Shown here piece by piece: positions 1-6,229 of a stretch of 11,605 nt of DNA. The notes beneath the pieces were generated by a model, which had not been told where the DNA came from, did not search any database, and saw only the letters and a list, made by a program, of their open reading frames with translations. This DNA comes from Bifidobacterium sp. UBA744. Lineage in GTDB: Bacteria > Actinomycetota > Actinomycetes > Actinomycetales > Bifidobacteriaceae. Location of the stretch: contig DBKS01000037.1 of assembly GCA_002298605.1 (NCBI GenBank), positions 1 to 11,605 on the forward strand, read 5' to 3'. A program made the translations under genes and the position numbers. The first letter of the stretch is position 1; the number at the start of each line of letters is the position of its first letter.

Positions 1-48
1 GACGCCTTCGTCGTGCGAAAGCGGCTCGATGAATTCCACAGCAGTCAT
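1..48 (-). CDS. galK: Galactokinase, N-terminal fragment (runs off the left edge)
   Basis: Only the first 16 codons are in the window. They read MTAVEFIEPLSHDEGV from an ATG at 48, which resembles the start of bifidobacterial galactokinase as I remember it. Galactokinase phosphorylates galactose to galactose-1-phosphate in the cytoplasm, using ATP (GHMP kinase family). The catalytic motifs lie outside the window, so the call rests on this short N-terminus and on the position 113 bp downstream of galT in the same direction. A purine-rich stretch (minus-strand AAGAGAAAG, about 8 bases before the ATG) is the only ribosome-binding candidate, and it is weak. Confidence 0.75.
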   Translation of the reverse strand, partial: MTAVEFIEPLSHDEGV

Positions 49-67
49 TGGTGTTTCTTTCTCTTAC

Positions 68-115
68 CAGGATTCTCTTGTGTTTCTTCTTGAGATTCTC
101 TTGTCAGGATTCTCT
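68..115 (-). repeat. Three short direct repeats in the galT-galK gap
   Basis: The octamer GATTCTCT (AGAGAATC on the transcribed strand) occurs at 71-78, 94-101 and 108-115. The first and third copies share the 11-mer CAGGATTCTCT (68-78, 105-115). The first and second share GATTCTCTTGT (71-81, 94-104). The spacings are 23 and 14 bp. The repeats lie in the leader between galT and galK and make the galK mRNA leader strongly A/G-rich. They could be a protein-binding array, an RNA element or decayed tandem duplications. The sequence does not decide between these. Confidence 0.6.
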
Positions 116-161
116 ATGCTGTATGGGGAGCGGGGATGCCGAAGATCCACGGCGCGACGGA

Positions 162-1409
162 TCAGTCGATGTCGATCGCGCCGAGCTCGTGGAAGCGGTG
201 GGCGATGATCTCCGGGGTGGTGTCGGAGATCCAGGCGGCCATGCCGGATTCGGAGCCGGCGAGGTACTTGATCTTGTTGGCGGCGCGGCGGAACGAGAAG
301 AACTGCAGGTTCAGGCGGTAGTTCTCGCGGCGGGCGTCGTGGATCGGGGCCTGGTGCCAGGCGGCGATGTACGGCAGGTCCATGCCCTTGCCGTCGCCCT
401 TGTCGAAGAAGGCGTTGCCGCGCTTCAAGAGCGTGGAGTACATCTGGGCCAGGTCCCAGCGTTCCTGGTCATTGAGCTGGTCGAGGGTGAGCACGTCGCG
501 CACGGGGGCCACATGCACCTCGAGGGGCCACCGGGCGGCGGCCGGCACATAGGCCACCCAACTGTGGTTGCGCATCACGACACGCTTCCCCGCCTCGATT
601 TCGGCGTTCATGATGTCCTTGAGCAGGTTGCCGCCGGTTTTGTCGTGGTATGCCTCGGTGTGCTGCAGCTCCTTCTCCATCTTCGGGGCGATAAACGGAT
701 AGCAGTACACCTGGCCGTGCGGATGGGCCAGCGAAACGCCGATCTCCTGACCGTGGTTCTCGAAGGGGAAGATCTGCTCGATGCCGTCCATGGCAGAGAT
801 TTCGGCGGTGCGGAAAGCCCAGGCCTCCACCACCGTGCGCAGGCGGGACACGGGAAGGTCGGCGGGCAGACCGTTCTCGTCCGGGTCGAAGCAGATGACC
901 TCGCAGCGTCCGGCGGCCATCTTCTTCTCCCACAGCTTGCTGCCGTCCACGTATTCCACGGCTTCGGATCGTCCGGGGACCTTCACCATCGAGGGAAAGC
1001 GGTTTTCGAACACCACGACGTTGTAGTCGGTGTCCGGCACTTCGCCGTCCTGATACGGGTCGCCGGGCTTGCGGGCGGCCAGCGGATTGCCTTTGGCGGT
1101 GGCACCGGGGCCGGCGGTGATCGGGCGGTTCATGCGGGCGGTGGCCATGGGGATCCAATCCCCGGTCAGCGGATCGCGGCGCATTTCGGGGGCGGCGTAC
1201 GGCACTTCCTCGCCGGCCGCGTTGATCTGGTTGGAGAAACGGTAGGGCAGCTGGCGTGGATCCTTGAGTTCGCGGGTCTTCTTGCCGGACACGTAGTCCG
1301 GGTCGTCGTCGAGGTAGAAGAAGTCGCGTCCGTCGGCCAGCGTGGTCGGGGTGATGCGAATATGGTCCGAGGCGTACGCCCCGGGGGTGTAATGCGCGAA
1401 TTCACTCAT
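162..1409 (-). CDS. galT: Galactose-1-phosphate uridylyltransferase
   Basis: GalT (415 residues) transfers UMP from UDP-glucose to galactose-1-phosphate, giving UDP-galactose and glucose-1-phosphate in the Leloir pathway. The HIT-type active site is plain: FENHG at 217-220 is followed by H229-P-H231-G-Q233, where H231 is the expected uridylylated histidine. WHQAP at 351-355 matches the WHGAP segment of E. coli GalT. The other metal ligands of E. coli GalT are missing. The C-x-x-C pair falls at N108 and A111, the third zinc ligand (H115) at E178, and the HAH iron ligands at N367 and Q369. The start ATG overlaps the stop of the upstream regulator gene by 4 bases (ATGA), which points to translational coupling in an operon with the regulator and galK. 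The function is secure; metal independence is my inference from these substitutions. Confidence 0.95.
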   Translation of the reverse strand: MSEFAHYTPGAYASDHIRITPTTLADGRDFFYLDDDPDYVSGKKTRELKDPRQLPYRFSNQINAAGEEVPYAAPEMRRDPLTGDWIPMATARMNRPITAGPGATAKGNPLAARKPGDPYQDGEVPDTDYNVVVFENRFPSMVKVPGRSEAVEYVDGSKLWEKKMAAGRCEVICFDPDENGLPADLPVSRLRTVVEAWAFRTAEISAMDGIEQIFPFENHGQEIGVSLAHPHGQVYCYPFIAPKMEKELQHTEAYHDKTGGNLLKDIMNAEIEAGKRVVMRNHSWVAYVPAAARWPLEVHVAPVRDVLTLDQLNDQERWDLAQMYSTLLKRGNAFFDKGDGKGMDLPYIAAWHQAPIHDARRENYRLNLQFFSFRRAANKIKYLAGSESGMAAWISDTTPEIIAHRFHELGAIDID

Positions 1410-2218
1410 TTCGTGTGCTCACTTTCTTGCGGTTGCTCGATCTGTTTGGCCAGAACGAGCTCTTTGACCAAATCCTTGGTTTGTTTGGCGGCGGCGGGAT
1501 CCAGTCCGTCGTCGGTGACGACCGTGTCCACCTGGTCGAACCGGGCGAACAGGGACAGGGAGGTACACGACCACTTGGTGTGGTCGGTGAGGATGATGGC
1601 ACGGTCCGCAATGTCCATCAGGGCCATGTCGGTGGCGGCCTCCAGCGAGTTCGGCATGAGGAATCCGCGCGGGATCGATACGGAATGGGTGCCGAGGAAC
1701 ACGGTGTTGACGCGCAGCGAACCAATGACTTTGTCGGCGATGGGTCCGACCAGCGAGTTCGAGCGGGTGATCACGCCGCCGGTGACGATCACTTCGACGT
1801 CTTTGGATTCGAGCGCCTGCACCAGTTCGGCCACGGGGATCGAATTGGTGAGGATGGTGATGCCGGCCGCCTGCTGGCTTTCGAGCAGATGCTGGGCGAA
1901 GACGTACGCCGTGGTGCCGCCGCCGATAGCGATCACGTCGCCGGGCGCCACGTATTTGATGGCTTCCTGTGCGATGGCGTCCTTCAGGCCGATGTCCATT
2001 TGCGATTTGACGGAGAACAGCGGCTCGGCGAGCAGGGTGGAGGTGGTGACGGCTCCCCCGTGGACGCGTTTGAGCAGACCCTTGTCCGCCAGGTCGGCAA
2101 TGTCACGGCGGATGGTCATCGCGGAAACGCCCAGTTCCTTGGATAAGGCGGTGATGCGCACCGCTCCGCGGGTGCGCAGTCGACTCAGGATAAGATGTTG
2201 GCGCTGTGACGATATCAT
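1406..2218 (-). CDS. DeoR/GlpR-family transcriptional regulator of the gal operon
   Basis: This 270-residue DNA-binding repressor opens with the DeoR-type winged helix. It has RQ at 6-7, a recognition segment LSKELGVSAMTIRRDIADL around 25-43, and the following KRVHGGAV at 50-57. The sensor domain (about 75-250) carries GGGTT at 99-103, TNSIPVAEL at 124-132, TGG at 146-148 and DHTKW at 212-216, typical of family members that bind phosphorylated sugars. An in-frame GTG at 2236 would add six residues. I chose the ATG at 2218 because the GTG lies upstream of the inferred transcription start and the HTH begins normally from the ATG. The gene is first in the operon and overlaps galT by 4 bases, so it probably controls galactose use and its own promoter. 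The effector (perhaps galactose-1-phosphate) is inferred only from context. Confidence 0.9.
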   Translation of the reverse strand: MISSQRQHLILSRLRTRGAVRITALSKELGVSAMTIRRDIADLADKGLLKRVHGGAVTTSTLLAEPLFSVKSQMDIGLKDAIAQEAIKYVAPGDVIAIGGGTTAYVFAQHLLESQQAAGITILTNSIPVAELVQALESKDVEVIVTGGVITRSNSLVGPIADKVIGSLRVNTVFLGTHSVSIPRGFLMPNSLEAATDMALMDIADRAIILTDHTKWSCTSLSLFARFDQVDTVVTDDGLDPAAAKQTKDLVKELVLAKQIEQPQESEHTK

Positions 2219-2253
2219 TCGAACATTATCGCACACGTTCGCTCAGAGAACAA
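2219..2253 (-). promoter_or_regulatory. Promoter and palindromic operator candidate of the DeoR-galT-galK operon
   Basis: On the minus strand a -10 box GATAAT (2225-2230) lies 17 bp from a poor -35 box TTGTTC (2248-2253). The expected start point, about 7 bases past the -10 box, falls on the A of the ATG at 2218, so the mRNA may be leaderless. No Shine-Dalgarno sequence is present. The spacer contains GTTC-N-CT-N-AG-N-GAAC (2237-2251), a 15-bp palindrome with six of seven pairs matching. A further CGAAC (2220-2224) forms CGAAC-N12-GTTCG with 2237-2241. GTTCG/CGAAC half-sites resemble the known GlpR-type operator core of the DeoR family, so autoregulation is likely. No binding evidence is available here. 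Confidence 0.5.
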
Positions 2254-2321
2254 AACGACGTTGAGCGTTTCGCGCCGAGGCATCGACCTTGCATGGGGAA
2301 CTCGTCAGGCGACCCGGAAGA

Positions 2322-2338
2322 CCCGTCGGCGCCACGGG
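2322..2338 (-). terminator. Possible weak terminator after the glycosyltransferase gene
   Basis: On the minus strand CCCGT (2334-2338 side) and ACGGG (2322-2326 side) form a 5-bp stem around a 7-base loop, followed by TCTT. It lies about 60 bp downstream of the glycosyltransferase stop. The stem is short and the T tract is poor, so this is a weak candidate. Confidence 0.3.
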
Positions 2339-2373
2339 CAGCTGCCACCACCAACCATCAGCTGCCACCACCA
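2339..2373. repeat. 20-bp-period direct repeat in the intergenic region
   Basis: CAGCTGCCACCACCA occurs twice, at 2339-2353 and 2359-2373, with a 5-base spacer. It lies in the 145-bp stretch between the regulator promoter and the glycosyltransferase stop. Apart from the weak hairpin just left of it, I see no gene or other signal in this stretch. Confidence 0.6.
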
Positions 2374-2398
2374 GCCGCCGGCCCACAGACAGCCGCCG

Positions 2399-3151
2399 TC
2401 AGCGCCGCCGCAGCAGACGCTCGCATCCCCACTGCGTCACGCGCCACATCGCCTCGACAACAATGTTCCTGCTCATTTTGGACCTGCCGAGCGTACGCTC
2501 CACGAAGGCGATCGGAACCTCGCGGATCACACCGCCCGCGGCCGCCACGCGACGGGTCATATCAACCTGGAACACATAGCCGTTCGCCTGCACCCGCTCC
2601 AAACCGAGACGGGCGAGCATCGCCGCCCTGTACACACGGAAACCCGCCGTCATATCGCGCACGGGCAGTCCAAGCATGGTGCGCGCGTACCATGACCCGA
2701 CCCTTGAGATCAGGTCGCGGCTCCACGCCCAATTCACGGTTTCACCCCCGGCGACGCGGCGGGAACCGATCACCAAATCAACATCGGGGTTCAGCTTCGC
2801 CACATCGAGCATGCGCCGCAAATCCTCCGGCCGATGCGACCCATCCATGTCCATCTCGCAGATCAACGTATAGCCATGCGCCAGCGCCCAGTGGAATCCA
2901 GCAAGATACGCCGGCCCCAGGCCGTTCTTTTCCGGGCGGTGCAGCACATGGATGCGCCGGTTGCCCTGAGCCATGAAATCCGCTAGTCTTCCGGTGCCGT
3001 CCGGGGAATTGTCGTCGACGATGAGCACCTCGGCTTCGGGAACGTGGGCGAATACGCCGGACAACGTGGTGTTCAGATTCGCGACCTCGTTGTAGGTCGG
3101 CATAACAATCACCACTCGATCGGACTCAGGCAACCCCTTGGATTCGGACAC
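2399..3151 (-). CDS. Polyprenol-phosphate mannosyltransferase-like (DPM1-type) GT2 glycosyltransferase
   Basis: This 250-residue cytosolic GT2 enzyme resembles dolichol/polyprenol-phosphate mannose synthases, which move mannose from GDP-mannose onto a lipid phosphate carrier. From the chosen start, MPTYNE is at 17-22, VDDNSPDGTG at 45-54, the metal-binding D101-M-D103 in EMDMDGSH, RDMTAGFRVYR at 165-175 and ERTLGRSKMS at 218-227. It has no C-terminal membrane segments, so it is the compact catalytic form. The long frame starts at a GTG at 3181, but an AAAGGGG ribosome site lies 5 bases before the GTG at 3151, so I prefer 3151. A weak -10-like TACAGT (minus strand, 3184-3189) fits that choice. 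The gene is divergent from pyrD, 125 bp apart. The sugar and the product (lipoglycan, or another use of polyprenol-P-sugar) cannot be read from the sequence. Confidence 0.85.
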   Translation of the reverse strand: MSESKGLPESDRVVIVMPTYNEVANLNTTLSGVFAHVPEAEVLIVDDNSPDGTGRLADFMAQGNRRIHVLHRPEKNGLGPAYLAGFHWALAHGYTLICEMDMDGSHRPEDLRRMLDVAKLNPDVDLVIGSRRVAGGETVNWAWSRDLISRVGSWYARTMLGLPVRDMTAGFRVYRAAMLARLGLERVQANGYVFQVDMTRRVAAAGGVIREVPIAFVERTLGRSKMSRNIVVEAMWRVTQWGCERLLRRR

Positions 3152-3276
3152 CACTTCCCCTTTCGACTGCCACACAGCCACCTACTGTACCGTGAGCAGC
3201 CGTCGTTCGCATACGGACGACCCACGGCCGACATCGCCCAGCCCGCAACTGGCATGTAACGTCCGCGAGTGCGACA

Positions 3277-4437
3277 ATGAGCAGCATGAGCTACGTTTCC
3301 GAACACTTCTGGCATGACGCCGTCAACAAGGCGACCACGGATCTCATCACCTTTGGCTACAAGCACGTCATCAAGCCATATTTCGTCTTCAACCACCGTC
3401 CCGACGAGGCGCACGACCAGATGATCGCCTTCTGCCGCACGGTCAGGCGGATTCCGCCGCTGCTGTGGGCCGAGGACCTGATGCTCAACTACACCGACCC
3501 GATACTGGAGACCACGGTGATGGGCGTGGACTTCTCCAACCCCTTCGGCCTGTCCGCGGGACTCGACAAGAACTGCGACATGCCCGTGGTGCTCGACCAC
3601 GCCGGATTCGGCTTCGAGACGGTCGGTTCCACCACATCCCGCGCATGCCGGGGCAATCCGAAGCCATGGTTCCACCGGCTGCCGGAATACGATTCCATGA
3701 TGGTGCACGTGGGCCTGGCCAACGACGGTTCCGACGCGGTCATCGCCCGGGCCGAAGACGCCTGGAGAGGCGCCCGGCACATGCAGCTGTCGGTGTCGAT
3801 CGCCCGCACCAATGACGATCGGACCGGCGACATCGACGAAGGCATCGAGGATTACTGCATCTCCATGCGCCGGGCCGCCGGGCGCACCGCCATGGTCGAG
3901 GTCAACATCTCCTGCCCCAACACCAAGGCCGGCGAACCGTTCAACACCAATCCGGACAACCTCGACCGGCTGTTCACCGAACTGGACAGGATCGACCGTC
4001 CGCAGCCCACGCTCGTCAAGATGCCGCTGAACAAGACCTGGCCCGAATTCCGAGACCTGCTAGCCGTATTGGCCGAGCACAACGTGCAAGGCGTGTCCAT
4101 CGCCAACCTGCAAAAGGACCGCGCGGGGCTCAATATCCCCAGGGAATGGGAGGGCGGCCTGTCCGGCGGACCGTGCACCCGCGCCAGCAACGCACTGATC
4201 CGCAACACCTACCGCGAATTCGGCGACCGGTTCGCCATCGCCGGTATCGGCGGCGTGTTCACGCCGCAGCAGGCGTACGACAAGATCCGCTCCGGTTCGA
4301 GCCTGGTGATGTTCATCAGTTCGCTGATGTACCGCGGACCGCAGCAGATCACCGTGCTCAAACGCGGACTGGCCGAGCTGCTGCGGCGCGACGGATTCGC
4401 GCATGTCGGCGAGGCGGTCGGCGTCGACGTCGACTGA
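3277..4437 (+). CDS. pyrD: Dihydroorotate dehydrogenase, class 2 architecture with an atypical active site
   Basis: This FMN enzyme family (386 residues here) oxidises dihydroorotate to orotate in pyrimidine synthesis. The N-terminal extension (about 1-70, with YKHVIKPYF and RPDEAH) and FGLSAGLDKN at 90-99 are class 2 features, as are the GNPKP segment at 126-130 and GGLSGGP at 293-299. Class 2 enzymes are membrane-associated and quinone-linked. However, the catalytic loop reads N210-I-S-C213-P-N215-T, with the cysteine usual in class 1 instead of the class 2 serine. The class 2 NTT motif is N277-L-Q, and the asparagine of INRMGFNN is H144. FMN-site residues such as K98 and K248 are kept. No convincing ribosome site precedes ATG 3277 or ATG 3286, so the start is uncertain by three codons. 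It stands alone, away from other pyr genes. It could be a divergent paralogue with another electron acceptor or substrate. Confidence 0.8.
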   Translation: MSSMSYVSEHFWHDAVNKATTDLITFGYKHVIKPYFVFNHRPDEAHDQMIAFCRTVRRIPPLLWAEDLMLNYTDPILETTVMGVDFSNPFGLSAGLDKNCDMPVVLDHAGFGFETVGSTTSRACRGNPKPWFHRLPEYDSMMVHVGLANDGSDAVIARAEDAWRGARHMQLSVSIARTNDDRTGDIDEGIEDYCISMRRAAGRTAMVEVNISCPNTKAGEPFNTNPDNLDRLFTELDRIDRPQPTLVKMPLNKTWPEFRDLLAVLAEHNVQGVSIANLQKDRAGLNIPREWEGGLSGGPCTRASNALIRNTYREFGDRFAIAGIGGVFTPQQAYDKIRSGSSLVMFISSLMYRGPQQITVLKRGLAELLRRDGFAHVGEAVGVDVD

Positions 4438-4469
4438 GCCCGCCGGGCGGCGCGGCGGCATATCTTCGA

Positions 4470-4499
4470 GGGGACACTGGCATGGGGTCCAGTGCCTCC
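4470..4499 (+). terminator. Hairpin downstream of pyrD
   Basis: CACTGG (4475-4480) pairs with CCAGTG (4489-4494) around an 8-base loop. After one mismatch the stem continues for four pairs, one of them G-T. It lies 33 bp past the pyrD stop and has no clean T tract. It is a plausible first terminator for pyrD, backed up by the stronger hairpin at 4541-4580. Confidence 0.4.
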
Positions 4500-4536
4500 C
4501 GTCATATTGCCTCCCGTCAGTTTGCCTGCGTCAGCC
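4493..4536. repeat. Tandem 15-bp repeat in the pyrD / oxidoreductase convergent gap
   Basis: TGCCTCCCGTCATAT (4493-4507) is followed directly by TGCCTCCCGTCAGTT (4508-4522) and by a degenerate third unit TGCCTGCGTCAGCC (4523-4536). The first copy overlaps the end of the hairpin at 4470-4499. It is non-coding and sits between two convergent genes. No function is evident. Confidence 0.65.
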
Positions 4537-4540
4537 TCCA

Positions 4541-4580
4541 AAGGGCTTGACGCCCGCGGTTTCGCGAACGCCAAGCCCTT
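4541..4580. terminator. Bidirectional terminator between convergent pyrD and the oxidoreductase
   Basis: AAGGGCTTG (4541-4549) and CAAGCCCTT (4572-4580) form a perfect 9-bp stem. Inside it CGCG-GTTT-CGCG can form a second short stem-loop. The element lies 13 bp past the stop of the minus-strand oxidoreductase gene, whose transcript ends the stem in CCCTTT, and about 100 bp past pyrD. Its position between convergent genes suits a terminator for both, with the minus-strand gene as the main user. Confidence 0.65.
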
Positions 4581-4593
4581 ACCAGGCCCGTAC

Positions 4594-6021
4594 CTAGAAC
4601 GCACCGCGCAGATATTGGGGCTGGTACGGCGCCTCGTCCATCGAAAGGCCCAACTTGCCGGCGGCGCGCAGCGGCCAATACGGGTCGCGCAGGGCTGCGC
4701 GGCCAATCTGCACCGCATCGGCCTCGCCTTTGCGCACCACGCGATCGGCCTGCTTCGGCTTGGTGATCAACCCCACCGCGGTGGTGGGCACCAGCGCCTT
4801 GGAACGCACCTGCTGCGAGAACGGCACCTGATAGTCCGGCTTCACCGGCACGGCCACGCCGGGCAGCAAACCGCCCGTGGACACGTCCACCAGGTCGACG
4901 CCATGCTCCTTGAGCAGTCGCGCGGTTTCGATCGTCTGGTTGAGATCCCAGCCGCCGGCGGCCCAGTCGGTGGCGGATACGCGCACGAACAACGGCATGG
5001 TCTCCGGAATCACGCCGCGGATCGCATCGGTCACCTCCAGCAGCAAACGGTAGCGGCCAGACAGCCCGCCACCGTATTCGTCAGTGCGCATATTGGTCAG
5101 CGGATCAAGGAACTCGCTGAGCAGGTAGCCGTGTGCGGCATGGATTTCAATCACTTCGAAGCCCGCGCGCACGGCACGCTCGGCGGCGGCACGGAACTCA
5201 TCGACAATGCGGTGGATCTCGTCCACACCCAGTTCGCGAGGCTCAGCCATCCGCCCAAAGGCGATCGGACTGGGGGCCACCGTCTGCCAACCGCCTCGGT
5301 CAAACGGCAGCGATTCGCCATCGTATCCGACCGAGAAGCTTCCCTGGGAACCTTTGCGGCCCGAATGATTCAGCTGCACGGCCGCCACCGCGCCGGCCTG
5401 TTTGATGTCCGCGACGATCCACTTGAACGCCTCGACCTGATCGTCGTTCCACAAACCCAGGTCGTTGATCGAGATACGCCCCTCGGGCGACACGGCCGTG
5501 GCCTCCATGCATACCAGGCCAAAGCCGCCAACCGCGCGCGACACATAATGCTGATAGTGGAACGGCGTGGGCTTGCCGTCTCCGGCGAATGCCGAATAGG
5601 TGTCCATCGGAGGCAGCCAGACGCGATTGCGCGCGGTGACGCTCCGCAGGGTGATCGGGCTGAACAGCGCCGGCGTTTCGGCCTTCACCGCGTTCTTGGC
5701 GACCTTGAACAGGGACTTTTTGCTGATTTTCGGCGATGACGGCTTGTCGTCATCGGCTTCGACGGCTGCGTCGGCGACGGCGTCACTCTCGGCACCATCG
5801 TCGCCCTCATTGATCTCGTCGGCCGCGTCGCTCTCATCGCCATTCTGGGGGAATTCACCGCGGGCTTCGGCGGACTCGCGCTCGGGCAGATCATCCGCAA
5901 CGTCGTCACCGTCCGCCATGTCGTGGTCGTAGGCCGACGACTTCGCCGCAGTGGCGCCCGAAGTGAACCCCCTCATGTCAAAACCCGGGAACTCCGTGTA
6001 TTCCTGGCCATCATTCGCCAT
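4594..6021 (-). CDS. Old yellow enzyme family NADH:flavin oxidoreductase (YqjM-like) with acidic N-terminal extension
   Basis: The catalytic part of this 475-residue FMN-dependent ene-reductase-type protein (about 118-475) aligns well with Bacillus YqjM. NRVWLPPMDTYSA is at 132-144, QLNHSGRKG at 216-224, EIHAAHGYL at 292-300 with the substrate-binding pair H294 and H297 and Y299, and RTDEYGG at 312-318. The C-terminal QYLRG contains R472, which would match the YqjM arginine finger. The YqjM cysteine that tunes the flavin (C26) is D140 here. Residues 1-117 are extra: a strongly acidic, low-complexity stretch (about 31-93) and then a basic segment SKKSLFKVAKN. The ATG at 6021 follows AGGAGGGG at good spacing; an upstream ATG at 6054 lacks this. 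The family is certain. The physiological substrate is unknown. Confidence 0.9.
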   Translation of the reverse strand: MANDGQEYTEFPGFDMRGFTSGATAAKSSAYDHDMADGDDVADDLPERESAEARGEFPQNGDESDAADEINEGDDGAESDAVADAAVEADDDKPSSPKISKKSLFKVAKNAVKAETPALFSPITLRSVTARNRVWLPPMDTYSAFAGDGKPTPFHYQHYVSRAVGGFGLVCMEATAVSPEGRISINDLGLWNDDQVEAFKWIVADIKQAGAVAAVQLNHSGRKGSQGSFSVGYDGESLPFDRGGWQTVAPSPIAFGRMAEPRELGVDEIHRIVDEFRAAAERAVRAGFEVIEIHAAHGYLLSEFLDPLTNMRTDEYGGGLSGRYRLLLEVTDAIRGVIPETMPLFVRVSATDWAAGGWDLNQTIETARLLKEHGVDLVDVSTGGLLPGVAVPVKPDYQVPFSQQVRSKALVPTTAVGLITKPKQADRVVRKGEADAVQIGRAALRDPYWPLRAAGKLGLSMDEAPYQPQYLRGAF

Positions 6022-6099
6022 TGCCTTCCCCTCCTGTCGGCCGCGTATGGGCATTGGCGCATTACCGCTCGATATCCCCGCGGCAATGCGGTCCCATTC

Positions 6100-6105
6100 A
6101 TTGTA
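6100..6105 (-). promoter_or_regulatory. Possible -10 box for the oxidoreductase gene
   Basis: The minus-strand hexamer TACAAT (five of six consensus) would start transcription near 6093, leaving a leader of about 72 bases before the ATG at 6021. No good -35 box is found at 16-18 bp, so this is tentative. Confidence 0.3.
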
Positions 6106-6117
6106 GGTCGGCTATGC

Positions 6118-6162
6118 AAACAACCCTCGCAACCGTTTGTGCATGGGTCGTGAGGGTCGTTT
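6118..6162 (-). terminator. Long hairpin, likely terminator of the penicillin-binding protein gene
   Basis: Two arms (6118-6134 and 6146-6162) fold around an 11-base loop: 11 pairs, one mismatch, then 5 pairs. Read as minus-strand RNA, the two imperfect positions are G-U wobbles; read as plus-strand RNA they would be A-C mismatches. This suggests the minus-strand RNA is the working form, matching the PBP gene that ends at 6230. The distal arm ends in GTTGTTT and so gives a short U-rich end. It also lies just upstream of the oxidoreductase leader. Confidence 0.6.
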
Positions 6163-6229
6163 CCTTAACCTACGTAGTATCTCGGTACAGCTACATAGAG
6201 CAGTAGGTCACGCAGGCCGTCGATTATGG

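Noticed and set aside
1568..1584. Inverted repeat GACCAC/GTGGTC
   Set aside because: It lies inside the regulator gene where it encodes the conserved DHTKW motif.
2205..2220. CRP-like site TGTGA...TCATT at the start of the regulator gene
   Set aside because: The half-sites have the wrong spacing and the right half is poor; the sequence lies within the coding region.
48..2264. Very long plus-strand open frame opposite the regulator and galT
   Set aside because: It is an antisense shadow produced by GC-rich codon bias in two clear minus-strand genes; its translation has no recognisable domain.
4492..5739. 415-codon plus-strand open frame opposite the oxidoreductase
   Set aside because: Antisense shadow of a well-supported gene; it starts inside intergenic repeats and terminator.
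6170..6198. Direct repeat CTACGTAG / CTACATAG, 21 bp apart
   Set aside because: Only eight bases with one mismatch and no associated promoter; too weak to call an operator.
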